Part shown: positions 7,106-15,675 of the stretch, one piece after another
How positions within the stretch are numbered: the first letter of the stretch is position 1
Layout of the letters: every line of letters starts with the position of its first letter
Origin: Alphaproteobacteria bacterium
Lineage (GTDB): Bacteria > Pseudomonadota > Alphaproteobacteria > Bin95
Reading direction: 5' to 3'
Length of the DNA: 64,000 nt
Assembly (NCBI GenBank): GCA_020638555.1
Contig: JACKII010000003.1
Location: 1-64,000, forward strand
Made by a program: the position numbers and the translations under genes
The notes under the pieces: model-generated
Databases searched by the model: none
The model's input: only the letters and a program-made list of their open reading frames with translations
What the model was told of the DNA's origin: nothing

Positions 7106-7944
7106 CAGGGTTTCCTCGAACCGACAAGCGTGCGGGCGCCGATGCTGAGGGCCAGCACCGCAAACGTGATGATCAGCGCGCCCGTCCAGGCGAGTTTCTG
7201 CCACTCTTCGTACGGGCTGAGCGCAAACTGGAAGATCACCGTCGGCAGGCTGGCGATCGGCGCGTTGAGATCGGTGCTCCAGAACTGGTTGTTGAGCGCG
7301 GTGAACAGCAATGGCGCGGTCTCGCCGCTGATGCGGGCGACCGCCAGCAACACGCCGGTCAGCATGCCGGCACCGGCAGCGCGATAGCAGACATGCCGGA
7401 TGACATAGGCGCGTGGCATTCCCAGGGCGGATGCCGCCTCGCGCAGATGGTTCGGCACCAGCGACAGCATGTCCTCGGTGGTGCGCACCACCACCGGAAC
7501 GACGATCAGCGCCAGGGCGACCGCACCGGCCCAGCCCGAGAAATGGCCCATCGGATAGACCATGATCTCGTAGACGAACAGGCCGATGACGATGGACGGC
7601 GCCGACAGCAGGATGTCGTTGATGAAGCGGATCACCGAGGTCAGCGTGTCGTTGCGGCCGTATTCGGCCATGTAGGTGCCCGCCAGAATTCCGATCGGCG
7701 TGCCGATCAGGATGGCCACCAAGGTCAGCATCAGGCTGCCGACGATGGGGTTGAGCAGGCCGCCGTCCGATCCCGGCGGCGGCGTCATCTCGGTGAATAC
7801 CGCGACGGACAGGCCGCCGAAACCGTTCCAGAGCAGGACGCCCAGCACCAGGGCCAGCACCGTGAGGCCCAGCAGGGTGGCGCCGAGCGAAAACACGACG
7901 GCGGCCGTGTTGCGGCGGCGACGGCGGCGGTAAACCGGATTCAT
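7105..7944 (-). CDS. pstA: Phosphate ABC transporter permease PstA
   Basis: A 279-residue inner-membrane permease with a first helix at about 15-42 and the MetI-type core. It has the EAASALGMPR cytoplasmic coupling segment, the ARISGETAPLLFTA motif typical of PstA, and a final helix before the SRKP tail. It pairs with PstC to form the phosphate channel. The ATG at 7944 lies 5 bases after the pstC stop and opens with an Arg-rich stretch (YRRRRRRN), typical of a positive-inside N-terminus. The stop overlaps the pstB start. Confidence 0.95.
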   Translation of the reverse strand: MNPVYRRRRRRNTAAVVFSLGATLLGLTVLALVLGVLLWNGFGGLSVAVFTEMTPPPGSDGGLLNPIVGSLMLTLVAILIGTPIGILAGTYMAEYGRNDTLTSVIRFINDILLSAPSIVIGLFVYEIMVYPMGHFSGWAGAVALALIVVPVVVRTTEDMLSLVPNHLREAASALGMPRAYVIRHVCYRAAGAGMLTGVLLAVARISGETAPLLFTALNNQFWSTDLNAPIASLPTVIFQFALSPYEEWQKLAWTGALIITFAVLALSIGARTLVGSRKP

Positions 7945-7949
7945 GGCGC

Positions 7950-8942
7950 TCACCTCCCCTTCTTCTCGGCGCGCTGCAACAGATAGCGCGCGCCGCCCAG
8001 GACGACGAATGTGATGGCGAACAGAAGCAGGCCCAGCGCGACCAGCGAGGAGGTGTAGATGTCGCCGTCCGCCTCGGTGAACTCGTTGGCGATGGTTGCG
8101 GAAATCGTGGTTCCGGGCGCCAGGATCGAGGTGGAAATGCGGTGGGCATTGCCGATGACGAAGGTCACCGCCATGGTCTCGCCGAGCGCCCGGCCCAGTC
8201 CCAGCATGACGCCGCCGACCACGCCGACGCGCGTGTAGGGCAGAACCACATAGCGGAAGGTCTCCCAGGTGGTGCAACCGATGCCGTAGGCGGCCTCCTT
8301 GAGCACCGGCGGCACGGTTTCGAACACGTCGCGGGATATCGAGGTGACGAACGGCAGCACCATGATGGCCAGGATCAGGCCGGCGGTCAGGATGCCGATG
8401 CCATAGGGCGGCCCGGCAAAGACGGACGAGAGCACCGGGAACGGCCCGAACACTTCGATCAGGAACGGCTGCACTGTCTGCTGCAGGAAGGGTGCCAGCA
8501 CGAACAGGCCCCAAATGCCATAAATGATGCTGGGAATGCCGGCCAGCAGTTCGATGGCGATGCCGATCGGCCGGCGCAGCTTCATCGGACAAAGCTCGGT
8601 CAGGAACAGCGCGACCATCAGGCCGATCGGCACGGCGATCAGCATGGCGATGATCGTGGTCATCACGGTGCCGTACACCGCCGCCAGCGCGCCGAATTTC
8701 TCGGTCACCGGGTTCCAGCTCTCGGTGTAGAAAAACTCCAGGCCCATGTGGTTCAGGGCCGGCAGCGATCCCTCGACCAGCGCCAGGATCACGGCGCTCA
8801 GGATGACCAGGACGCTGATGGCGGCCGATTTGGTCACCCACCGGAACGAACGGTCGAGGCTGCGCAACCGCTTGAGAACATCCCGGCGCGCAACGACCGC
8901 TCGGCCGCCGACTCTCTCTCGCCGCAGACTAATATCAGCCAC
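7950..8942 (-). CDS. pstC: Phosphate ABC transporter permease PstC
   Basis: A 330-residue inner-membrane partner of PstA. Landmarks are a first helix at about residues 38-60, the periplasmic ESWNPV segment, the IPSIIYGIWGLFV motif, and the GRALGETMAVTFVIGN motif characteristic of PstC. The GTG at 8942 is chosen because GAGG sits about 6 bases upstream and it gives a normal length. The longer frame from 9065 would add an Arg/Trp-rich segment with no membrane or domain character. An upstream start is still possible. Confidence 0.93.
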   Translation of the reverse strand: MADISLRRERVGGRAVVARRDVLKRLRSLDRSFRWVTKSAAISVLVILSAVILALVEGSLPALNHMGLEFFYTESWNPVTEKFGALAAVYGTVMTTIIAMLIAVPIGLMVALFLTELCPMKLRRPIGIAIELLAGIPSIIYGIWGLFVLAPFLQQTVQPFLIEVFGPFPVLSSVFAGPPYGIGILTAGLILAIMVLPFVTSISRDVFETVPPVLKEAAYGIGCTTWETFRYVVLPYTRVGVVGGVMLGLGRALGETMAVTFVIGNAHRISTSILAPGTTISATIANEFTEADGDIYTSSLVALGLLLFAITFVVLGGARYLLQRAEKKGR

Positions 8943-9116
8943 CCGATGCCTCTCCCTCACATTCCATCGCCAGCGCGACCGGCCTACCGCCCAGCGACCA
9001 TCGCATCTGCCGGAAGCGACAGCGGGCGCGCCAACAAGGGCCATTGGAGACGGTTCAATCGACAAAAGGGGCGGGCCTGTTCAACCCGCCCCAAATCATG
9101 GTGCCAGAATGACAGG

Positions 9117-10175
9117 CTAGTTCGTCATTTGGTAGACGGACATGCCCTTGGCGTCCTTGATCTCGCTCGACCAGGTCTGCTCGACCTGCTTCACGACGCT
9201 CTCGGGCATCGCCACATAGTGCAGTTCGTCGGCCATTCCCGCGCCGCTCTTGTACGACCAGTCGAAGAATTTCAGCGCCTCGCGGGTCGCGTCCGCGTCC
9301 TTCGGCTGGGCATAGACCAGGATCCAGGTGCCGGCGGTCATCGGCCAGGACGCATCGCCCGGCTGGTTGGCGAGGATGACGCCATAGCCCGGCTTCGAGG
9401 CCCAGTCGGCACTCGCCGCGGCCGCCGCAAACGCTTCGGCGGTCGGGGCAACGACCTTGCCGGCCTTGTTCATCATCTTGGCGTAGGGAAGGCCATTCTG
9501 GAGGGCATAGGCATACTCGACATAGCCGATGGAGCCCTTGGTGTTGGCGACGTTGTTGGCCACGCCCTCATTCCCCTTGGCACCGATGCCGACCGGCCAT
9601 TGCACGGCCTTTTCGGTGCCGACTTCGCTCTTCCAGTCGGCGCTGACGTCCGACAGATAGTAGGTGAAGTTGAAGGTGGTGCCCGATCCGTCGGAGCGGT
9701 GCACGACGGCGATGGCCTGGTTCGGCAGCTTCGCGTCGGGGTTCAGCGCCTGGATCGCCGCATCGTTCCACTTGCCGATCTTGCCGAGGAAGATGTCGGC
9801 CAGGGTCTTGCCGTCCAGCGTCAGCGCGCCGGCGGCGATGCCGTCGACATTGATGACCGGCACGATGCCGCCCATCACCATGGGAAACTGGACCAGGCCG
9901 TATTTTTCCAGGTCCTTGCCCGACAGCGGCGCGTCCGAGGCGCCGAAGGTGACGGTCTTGGCCTTGATCTGCTTGATGCCGCCGCCGGAGCCGATCGACT
10001 GATAGTTCAGGCCGATGCCGGTCGCTTTCTTGTAGGCGTCGGCCCACTTGGCATAGATCGGATACGGGAATGTCGCACCGGCGCCGGAAATGTCGGCCGC
10101 GCTTGCGGTGGAAAGCGAAGCGACCAGGGCAAAGCCGGCTGCCGCAATCGCGCCTTTCAGGTTCGAGAACTTCAA
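9117..10175 (-). CDS. pstS: Periplasmic phosphate-binding protein PstS
   Basis: A 352-residue precursor with a classic signal peptide (hydrophobic 9-22, cleavage after about STASA at 26). The mature protein starts ADISGAGATFPYPIYAKW, the conserved PstS start, and includes the GSGGGIKQI and HRSDGSGTTFNFT phosphate-binding segments. It binds phosphate and delivers it to PstC/PstA. TTG at 10175 is the best start: GGAG lies 8 bases upstream, and longer frames would bury the signal peptide. It is first in the operon, and a degenerate Pho-box-like site lies about 150 bases upstream. Confidence 0.95.
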   Translation of the reverse strand: MKFSNLKGAIAAAGFALVASLSTASAADISGAGATFPYPIYAKWADAYKKATGIGLNYQSIGSGGGIKQIKAKTVTFGASDAPLSGKDLEKYGLVQFPMVMGGIVPVINVDGIAAGALTLDGKTLADIFLGKIGKWNDAAIQALNPDAKLPNQAIAVVHRSDGSGTTFNFTYYLSDVSADWKSEVGTEKAVQWPVGIGAKGNEGVANNVANTKGSIGYVEYAYALQNGLPYAKMMNKAGKVVAPTAEAFAAAAASADWASKPGYGVILANQPGDASWPMTAGTWILVYAQPKDADATREALKFFDWSYKSGAGMADELHYVAMPESVVKQVEQTWSSEIKDAKGMSVYQMTN

Positions 10176-10521
10176 GAGACTTACTCCGTGCTGGTGTGAA
10201 CGACCAACTCGTCTTGGTGTCATGTGCGGAGCCCGGGACGACACGTCGTCCGCCGGGGCTCGCGTCCGGCGCAGGCAGGTTTCCGTCTGCGCGAGGCCCT
10301 TCTAGAAAGGCCGCGTTGCGGTTTTGTGACAGCGCGTAACATTTCCCGCCCAAGCCCGGCGGGGCAGACTGCCGCAGGCTTGGCCGCCATCGCGCGCCGG
10401 GCTGCATTCCCCGCGCCCAAACCGCATCGCGCGCCCCACAAACGCGGCCATCGCAATTCGCGGCCAAACGGCTAGCATCGGTGCCAACCACACCGATCCC
10501 ACCAGGGCAGGACCCCACGCC
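10176..10521. other. Divergent intergenic region, pstS / acyl-CoA dehydrogenase
   Basis: A gap of about 346 bases between divergent genes, presumably with both promoters. It holds a short palindrome around TCTAGA near 10300-10318 and the Pho-box-like site at 10326-10342. I see no gene or RNA in it. Confidence 0.5.
10326..10342 (-). promoter_or_regulatory. Possible Pho box upstream of pstS
   Basis: On the minus strand the bases read ATGTTAC-GCG-CTGTCAC, two imperfect copies of the PhoB half-site CTGTCAT. The copies are 10 bases apart rather than the canonical 11, which weakens the call. The position and partner gene make phosphate control plausible. Confidence 0.35.
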
Positions 10522-11757
10522 ATGACCGCCATCGCCTTTGCCATTCCCGACGACCTGCAACAGGTTGCCCGCTCCGTCGAAGCCTTCTGCCGCGCCGAGG
10601 TGATCGGCCGGCACGAGAAGCACCACGACGTGCTGAACGACCCGCGCAACACCTTCCGCGCCGATGGCCGCCTCAGCGACGAGGCCATCGCCCAGATCCG
10701 CGCCGTGCGCCAGGCGTCCGCCAAGGCCGGGTTTTTCAACGTCTCCGTGCCGGAGTCGCTGGGCGGCGCCGGCCTCGGCATGATCGCCTATTACACGCTG
10801 ATCGAGCAGGTCTACCGCCTTTGCGGCCCGCACCACTGGCTCTGCGATTTCGTGATCTCGCACTGGGCGTTCGGCCCCAGCGCCGTGCTCACCGCCATCA
10901 CCGACGCAGCGCGCGAGCGCGTGCTGCCGGACATGATGGCCGGCCGCACCATGCTCTGCTTCGGCATGTCCGAGCCCGGCGCCGGATCCGACGCCGCCAT
11001 GCTCCAGACCCGCGCCGTGCCGACCGACAAGGGCTGGAAGATCACCGGCCGCAAGATCTGGACCACGCACATCCCGATTGCCGACTATGTCATCGTCTTC
11101 GCCCAGACCGACCCGGAGCGGGCGGCGAAGAAGCAAGGCGGCATCAGCGCCTTTCTCGTGCCGACCTCGGCCCCCGGCATCCAGGTGGAAAGCATCATCC
11201 GCATGCACGGCCATATCGGCGGCTATGAGGGCATCACCGTGTTCGACGAGGTCGAGGTGGAGCCGTGGCAGCTGGTCGGCACGCTGCACGACGGTTTCAG
11301 GATCGGCCTGCTCGGCGTTTCCATGGGTCGCATCTACAACGCCGCCCGCGCCGTCGGCCTCGCCCGCTGGGCGCTGGAAATGGCCATCGACTACGCGCAG
11401 CAGCGCCAGGCGTTCGGCCACGCCATCGCCGAATACCAGGGCGTCAGCTTCCCGCTCGCCAATGCGGCGACCGAGGTGCACGCCGCCCACCTGATGGGCC
11501 TGAACGTCGCCCTGCTGCTGGACCGCGGCGAGCGCGCGATCAAGGAGCTTTCCATGGCCAAGGCCTATTCGGTGCAGGTGGCCGCCCGGGCCATCGACCA
11601 GGCGATCCAGACGCACGGCGCCATGGGCTTCACCAACGAGTTGGGCCTGCACGAGGCCTATGCGCGCGTGCGCCAGGCCAATGTCGCCGACGGCACCAAC
11701 GAAATCCTGGCCCGCACCATCGCCCAGCGCCTGTTCAAGGGCGACCTGGACCTGTAG
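10522..11757 (+). CDS. Acyl-CoA dehydrogenase family flavoprotein
   Basis: A 411-residue soluble FAD enzyme of the acyl-CoA dehydrogenase fold: an N-terminal helical domain, the FGMSEPGAGSD flavin-contact segment (about 150-160), a middle beta domain, and a C-terminal helical domain with QRQAFG and QTHGAMGFTNE. At the site where medium-chain enzymes carry the catalytic Glu (YEGT), this protein reads VADGTNEI, with Asp. ACAD10/11-type members show a similar Asp. The long N-terminal segment is also ACAD10/11-like. Substrate is unknown. It stands alone, transcribed away from pst. Confidence 0.88.
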   Translation: MTAIAFAIPDDLQQVARSVEAFCRAEVIGRHEKHHDVLNDPRNTFRADGRLSDEAIAQIRAVRQASAKAGFFNVSVPESLGGAGLGMIAYYTLIEQVYRLCGPHHWLCDFVISHWAFGPSAVLTAITDAARERVLPDMMAGRTMLCFGMSEPGAGSDAAMLQTRAVPTDKGWKITGRKIWTTHIPIADYVIVFAQTDPERAAKKQGGISAFLVPTSAPGIQVESIIRMHGHIGGYEGITVFDEVEVEPWQLVGTLHDGFRIGLLGVSMGRIYNAARAVGLARWALEMAIDYAQQRQAFGHAIAEYQGVSFPLANAATEVHAAHLMGLNVALLLDRGERAIKELSMAKAYSVQVAARAIDQAIQTHGAMGFTNELGLHEAYARVRQANVADGTNEILARTIAQRLFKGDLDL

Positions 11758-11782
11758 CCCCCCATCGCGATCGCCCCCCCCC

Positions 11783-11880
11783 TGTCTCCCGGCTGCCGCA
11801 AAGCGGCGGGCCGGGACCGGCCTCATCCCCCCGAACACCGCCGGCGCCCGTGTTCACGAGAGCCGCCGGGGGCGTACCGG
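11783..11880. repeat. Palindromic element beta, partial copy (beta6)
   Basis: It contains the CCCGGC...GCCGGG outer half and the inner GAACACCGCCGGCGCCCGTGTTC hairpin arms seen in other beta copies. The right outer half is diverged. It fills the convergent gap between the acyl-CoA dehydrogenase and cspA. Confidence 0.55.
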
Positions 11881-11883
11881 CCT

Positions 11884-11931
11884 CAAAAAAATACCGGCGG
11901 GACGCGATGCTAGATCGCCTCCCGCCGGCAT
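11884..11931 (-). terminator. Intrinsic terminator of the cold-shock gene
   Basis: On the minus strand CCGGCGGGA (11894-11902 on +) pairs with TCCCGCCGG (11920-11928), followed by TATTTTTTT. A 9-bp GC-rich stem plus a seven-T run is a textbook factor-independent terminator, 44 bases past the cspA stop. Confidence 0.85.
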
Positions 11932-11974
11932 TATGGTTCGCCGGCTTCGAAAAGCCGGCCGCCCGCGAGCGAGC

Positions 11975-12184
11975 TTACTTCACCAGGGTCAGATTCTCGG
12001 CAGAGGACTTGCCGTTCTTGCCCGGTTGCAGCTCGTACTTCACGACCTGGCCTTCGCTCAGGCCGGAAAGACCGGCGCGCTCAACGGCGGAGATGTGCAC
12101 GAAAGCGTCCTTCGAACCATCATCGGGCTGGATAAAGCCATAACCTTTGACGGAATCGAACCACTTCACGGTACCTTGGGTCAT
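11975..12184 (-). CDS. cspA: Cold-shock domain protein
   Basis: A 69-residue single CSD protein that binds single-stranded RNA/DNA as an RNA chaperone. RNP1 (KGYGFI, 13-18) and RNP2 (AFVHI, 27-31) are intact, and length is typical. The upstream region is comparatively AT-rich and contains a perfect 8-bp hairpin (GCAGTCAG/CTGACTGC, 12211-12232), consistent with the structured leaders of cold-shock genes. A strong intrinsic terminator follows. Whether it is cold-induced cannot be told from sequence. Confidence 0.95.
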   Translation of the reverse strand: MTQGTVKWFDSVKGYGFIQPDDGSKDAFVHISAVERAGLSGLSEGQVVKYELQPGKNGKSSAENLTLVK

Positions 12185-12492
12185 GTAACAAATCTTTCGG
12201 TAGTTTACTCGCAGTCAGAAACACCTGACTGCTTCTTCATCTCAGCAGGTCGTCGTAATGTATAGAGGCCGAAGGTAGTTACCGTAAGCGCCGCACACAG
12301 AAGATTCGATTGTGAGACGGTGTTTAGATAAGCCATGGTAGAGTTTTTTCAAGGGAAATCGCTCGAATTCCGCCCCGGCTGCCTCCAAAGAAGCAGCCGC
12401 GCCGGGTCCGGCTGCCGGCGGTTCACCCTTGATTCCGCGCCCGTAGGCGTCACCATTGCGGCAAACAATCGCCTTCGGCGGAGGAAAATGCC
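12185..12492. other. Divergent intergenic region with cspA leader
   Basis: On the minus strand a TATACAT box near 12256-12262 could serve as a -10 for cspA, giving a leader of roughly 65 bases with the GCAGTCAG/CTGACTGC hairpin at 12211-12232. The right half (12330-12492) precedes the dioxygenase gene. No gene is seen. Confidence 0.45.
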
Positions 12493-13557
12493 ATGCCTGC
12501 CCCGTTCGACCACCCCATCATCGAGCCCGCCGCCTGGACCGCCGCGGACCTGGCGGCCAACCGGCGTTGGGAGATCACCCTGGCCGCGGCCGAAGTCTCC
12601 GACCTTGAACAGGCCTGCACCGGCGCCAGGGCCCTGCCGCTGGAACGGATCACCACCGCGAACTTTCCCCTGCCCCATTGCCAGCGCACCATTGCCCGCA
12701 TTCGCGAGGAATTGCGCAGCGGCCGCGGCATCGCGCTGCTGCACGGCTTTCCGGTCGAGGGCCGGGACCTCGGCGATATCGAGCGCATGTACTGGGGCTT
12801 CTGCGCCCATCTCGGCACCGGGCTGACCCAGAACGGCGACGGCAACCTGATCCACTATGTGACCGAGGGCCGGTTGCGCCCGAACCAGGGCACCCGCGGC
12901 GTCGGCAATCCCGGCAAGGTCTCGCTGCACGTGGACCTGGCCGACGTGGTCTCGCTGCTGTGCGTGCGCCAGCCGGAGGACTCGCCGCCCAGCCGCCTCG
13001 CCAGTTCGCTCACCGTGCACAACCTCGTGCGCGAGCGCGCGCCGCACCTGCTGCCCCGCCTCTATGCGGGCTTTCCCTGGGACCGCCAGAACGAGCACGA
13101 CCCCGCCGAAACGCCGACCACCGGCTATCGCGTGCCGGTGTTCAGCACGGCGGACGGCACGGTCTCCTGCCGCTACAACCGCAACTGGATGACCAAGGCC
13201 GCCGACCGCGCCGGCGGTTTCAGCGCGGAGGAGACGGAACTGCTCGACCTGTTCGACGCACTGGCGGCGGAGTGCATGTTCGAGTTTCCGTTTAACCCCG
13301 GCGACATCCAGTTCGCCAACAACTACACCACCCTGCACGGCCGCGCCCCGCACGCCCCGGCGCAGTCCGAGGACACGACGCGGCTGCTCATGCGCATCTG
13401 GACCAATATCGAGGATTTCCGCCCCTTTGCCGACGAGGCCATCGTCCGCAACGGCATCATCCGCCACGGCCGCCTCGGCTGGACGGCGGCGCAGTTGGCG
13501 GCGGGGTTGGAGGGCAAGACGCACGCCCGGCGCACGCCGGACCTGGCGCCGGCGTAG
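12493..13557 (+). CDS. TauD/TfdA-family Fe(II)/2-oxoglutarate dioxygenase
   Basis: A 354-residue cytosolic oxygenase. The iron-binding HxD is H146-V-D148 (SLHVDLAD) and the distal histidine is H282 (TTLHGR). Downstream arginines (about R297, R301) would bind the 2-oxoglutarate carboxylate. The LLHGFPVEG segment at 82-90 (family LxxGFP) supports the TauD/gamma-butyrobetaine hydroxylase-like group. Substrate is not predictable. AGGAAA lies just upstream of the ATG. It is a single gene, convergent with a crotonase; unrelated in detail to the pair at 52-54 kb. Confidence 0.85.
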   Translation: MPAPFDHPIIEPAAWTAADLAANRRWEITLAAAEVSDLEQACTGARALPLERITTANFPLPHCQRTIARIREELRSGRGIALLHGFPVEGRDLGDIERMYWGFCAHLGTGLTQNGDGNLIHYVTEGRLRPNQGTRGVGNPGKVSLHVDLADVVSLLCVRQPEDSPPSRLASSLTVHNLVRERAPHLLPRLYAGFPWDRQNEHDPAETPTTGYRVPVFSTADGTVSCRYNRNWMTKAADRAGGFSAEETELLDLFDALAAECMFEFPFNPGDIQFANNYTTLHGRAPHAPAQSEDTTRLLMRIWTNIEDFRPFADEAIVRNGIIRHGRLGWTAAQLAAGLEGKTHARRTPDLAPA

Positions 13558-13603
13558 CCGCCGTCTTCGCCGCCGCGCGCCGACGCCCCCGGTTCACCCC
13601 CGC

Positions 13604-13726
13604 TGTTTCCCGGACGTGCGGCGCGCCGGTCCGGGATCGCTCACGCCTCGCAGAACACCGGCGGCGGCGGTGTTCGCCGAGACACACCGGCCCCGGACGC
13701 CCGCTCCGCGAGGCTCCGGGGAACAG
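13604..13726. repeat. Palindromic element beta, copy 1
   Basis: A three-hairpin layout: left arm around CCCGGA...TCCGGG (13608-13636), central GAACACC-GGCGGCGGC-GGTGTTC hairpin (13653-13675), right arm CCCCGGA...TCCGGGG (13691-13721). It occupies nearly the whole convergent gap between the dioxygenase and the crotonase. Confidence 0.7.
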
Positions 13727-13743
13727 TGCCCTTATCCGCCGGC

Positions 13744-14499
13744 TCAGTAATTCGGCTTGCGCTTGCCGAGGAACGCCGCCACCCCCTCGGTGAAATCCGG
13801 GCTCTGCCGCACCCGGTCGCCGAGCGACTGTTCCAGCGGCTCCTTGCCGATGTCACGCAGATAGGCGCTGGTGGAATACTGCTCCTTAACCGCCTGCACC
13901 GCCGCCGGCGAGTTGCCGGCAATGGTCTCGGCCAGCGCCAGACACTCGTCCAGCAGGCTGTCCGCCGGCACCACCCGGTTGATCAGGTTGATGCGCGCCG
14001 CTTCCTCCGCCGGGATCAGCTTGCCGGTCATCAGCAGTTCCATGGCGTGCACATAGCCGATCTGCGCCTGCAATTTCGTCGTCGCCCCGCCGAAGGGATA
14101 GACGCCCCATTTCACCTCGGTCACGCCGAAACGGGCGTGCGGTGCCGCCAGGCGGATGTCGCTCGCCAGCATCAGTTCGATGCCGCCGGCGATGCAGTCG
14201 CCGTTCACCGCCGCGATCACCGGCTTGCGGTAGATCGTGTATTTCTGCAGCCCCTTGTGCACGAGGCGGGACATCTCCTCGCCCGCCGTCAGGTCGCCGG
14301 AGAGGTCGGCGCCGGCGCAGAACGCCTTGTCGCCCGCCCCGGTCAGCACGATGGCGCGGCAGGTGTCGTCCGCCGCCAGTTCGTCCCAGATGCGGCCGAG
14401 CTCGGCAAAGTCCGCCCGGCTGGCGGCGTTGCGCTTCGGCTGGTTGTCCAGGGTGATGAGGGCGACGTGTGCGCCGCGGCGGTCCAGATGAATGGCCAT
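13744..14499 (-). CDS. Enoyl-CoA hydratase/isomerase family protein (crotonase fold)
   Basis: A 251-residue protein with the crotonase signature: KAFCAGADL (oxyanion hole), AAVNGDCIAGGIELMLASDIRLAA, and GVTEVKWGVYPFGG. The Glu in GGIELML occupies a usual acid/base region, while the second classical Glu position is not obvious, so hydratase versus other crotonase chemistry is open. It acts on an acyl-CoA. Its start lies 4 bases from the stop of the upstream quinone oxidoreductase, so the two form an operon, plausibly an acyl-CoA degradation unit. Confidence 0.87.
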   Translation of the reverse strand: MAIHLDRRGAHVALITLDNQPKRNAASRADFAELGRIWDELAADDTCRAIVLTGAGDKAFCAGADLSGDLTAGEEMSRLVHKGLQKYTIYRKPVIAAVNGDCIAGGIELMLASDIRLAAPHARFGVTEVKWGVYPFGGATTKLQAQIGYVHAMELLMTGKLIPAEEAARINLINRVVPADSLLDECLALAETIAGNSPAAVQAVKEQYSTSAYLRDIGKEPLEQSLGDRVRQSPDFTEGVAAFLGKRKPNY

Positions 14500-14503
14500 G
14501 GTC

Positions 14504-15490
14504 TCAGGCTCCCGGCTTCTGCACTTCGACCACCACCTTGCCGGCGGCCTTGCGCCCGGTCAGCAATTGCAGCGCCTCCACGCCGCGTTCCAGCGGCAGG
14601 GTGTGGGTGACGATGGGCTTCAGCCGGCCGTCGAGCCAGTACGCCTCCAGCGCCCTGACGCTGCGCGCCAGCAGTTCCGGCTTGTGCCAGCGGAAATAGC
14701 GCAGGCTGGACCCCGCCGCCGTGCGGTGCTTCACCAGCAGCCGGTTCGCCGGGATTTTCGGCACGCCGCCGACAAAGCCGAAATGCACGAAGCGCCCGCC
14801 CCAGTCGAGCGACGACAGCGCCTCGTCGAAGAGCTTGCCGCCCACGGGGTCGAAGCAGACATCCGCGCCGCGGCCGCCCGTCGCCGCCATCACGCCCTCT
14901 TTCAGCGAGCCGGTGGCGTAGTTCACCGTATGATCCGCCCCGTGCGTCCGGCAGATTTCCAGGCGCTCATCGGAGGAGGCGCAGGCGATGACGCGCGCGC
15001 CCATGGCCTTGGCGATCTCCACCGCCGCCAGGCCGGAGCCGCCGGCCGCGCCCAGCACGATCACCGTCTCCCCGGCCTCGACCCGGCCCTGCCAGCGCAA
15101 CGCCACGTCGGCGGAGATGTAGGCGACCGGGAAGATCGCGCCCTGGGCGAAGTCCATGCCGTCGAACAGCGGGTAGGTCTCGACCTCGTCCGCCAGCACC
15201 TGCTCGGCAAAGCCGCCATGGGCCAGAATCGCCATCACCCTGTCGCCCGGCTTGAACCTGGTCACGCGCTCGCCCACCGCCGCGACCGTGCCGGAAGCCT
15301 CCAGCCCCGGCGCGAACGGGAAGGCCGGCTTGGTCTGGTAGTTGCCGGCGACCATGATGCTGTCGGCGAAATTGGCAGAGGACGCGGCAACCGTCAGCAA
15401 AACCTGCTCCGGGCCGGGCACGGGCGCGGGCACGTCGGCAAGCTCCAGGCTTTCCACCGGCCCCCATTCGCGGCAAATCAAGGCGCGCAT
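14504..15490 (-). CDS. NADPH:quinone oxidoreductase / zinc-independent MDR-family dehydrogenase
   Basis: A 328-residue medium-chain dehydrogenase/reductase of the quinone-oxidoreductase type. The N-terminal GroES-like domain (ANFADSIMVAGNY, FPFAPGLEASGTV) is followed by the NADPH-binding Rossmann motif GAAGGSGLAAVEIAK and the GADHTVNY segment. The zinc-ligand pattern of alcohol dehydrogenases is absent, as expected for this subgroup. It is first gene of a two-gene unit with the crotonase. Substrate may be a quinone or an enoyl compound. Confidence 0.87.
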   Translation of the reverse strand: MRALICREWGPVESLELADVPAPVPGPEQVLLTVAASSANFADSIMVAGNYQTKPAFPFAPGLEASGTVAAVGERVTRFKPGDRVMAILAHGGFAEQVLADEVETYPLFDGMDFAQGAIFPVAYISADVALRWQGRVEAGETVIVLGAAGGSGLAAVEIAKAMGARVIACASSDERLEICRTHGADHTVNYATGSLKEGVMAATGGRGADVCFDPVGGKLFDEALSSLDWGGRFVHFGFVGGVPKIPANRLLVKHRTAAGSSLRYFRWHKPELLARSVRALEAYWLDGRLKPIVTHTLPLERGVEALQLLTGRKAAGKVVVEVQKPGA

Positions 15491-15675
15491 GCGCTTTTCT
15501 CTCTTTCCTAGGCGGGAATCCTCTCGGGCAGCATCCTAGCGCCTTCCCGCCGCCGCTCAAGACAGGGCCGCTCAAGACAGGGCCGGGCGGAGGCGGCCGG
15601 GCAAAAGCCGGTTCTGCTCCGCGCAACCTCGTGTAAGCTCCGCTCTGCCATCGCAACCGAGGGAGGCTCCCCGCC

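Noticed and set aside
8142..10199. A 685-codon plus-strand frame across pstC and pstS
   Set aside because: It is the antisense shadow of two unmistakable genes.
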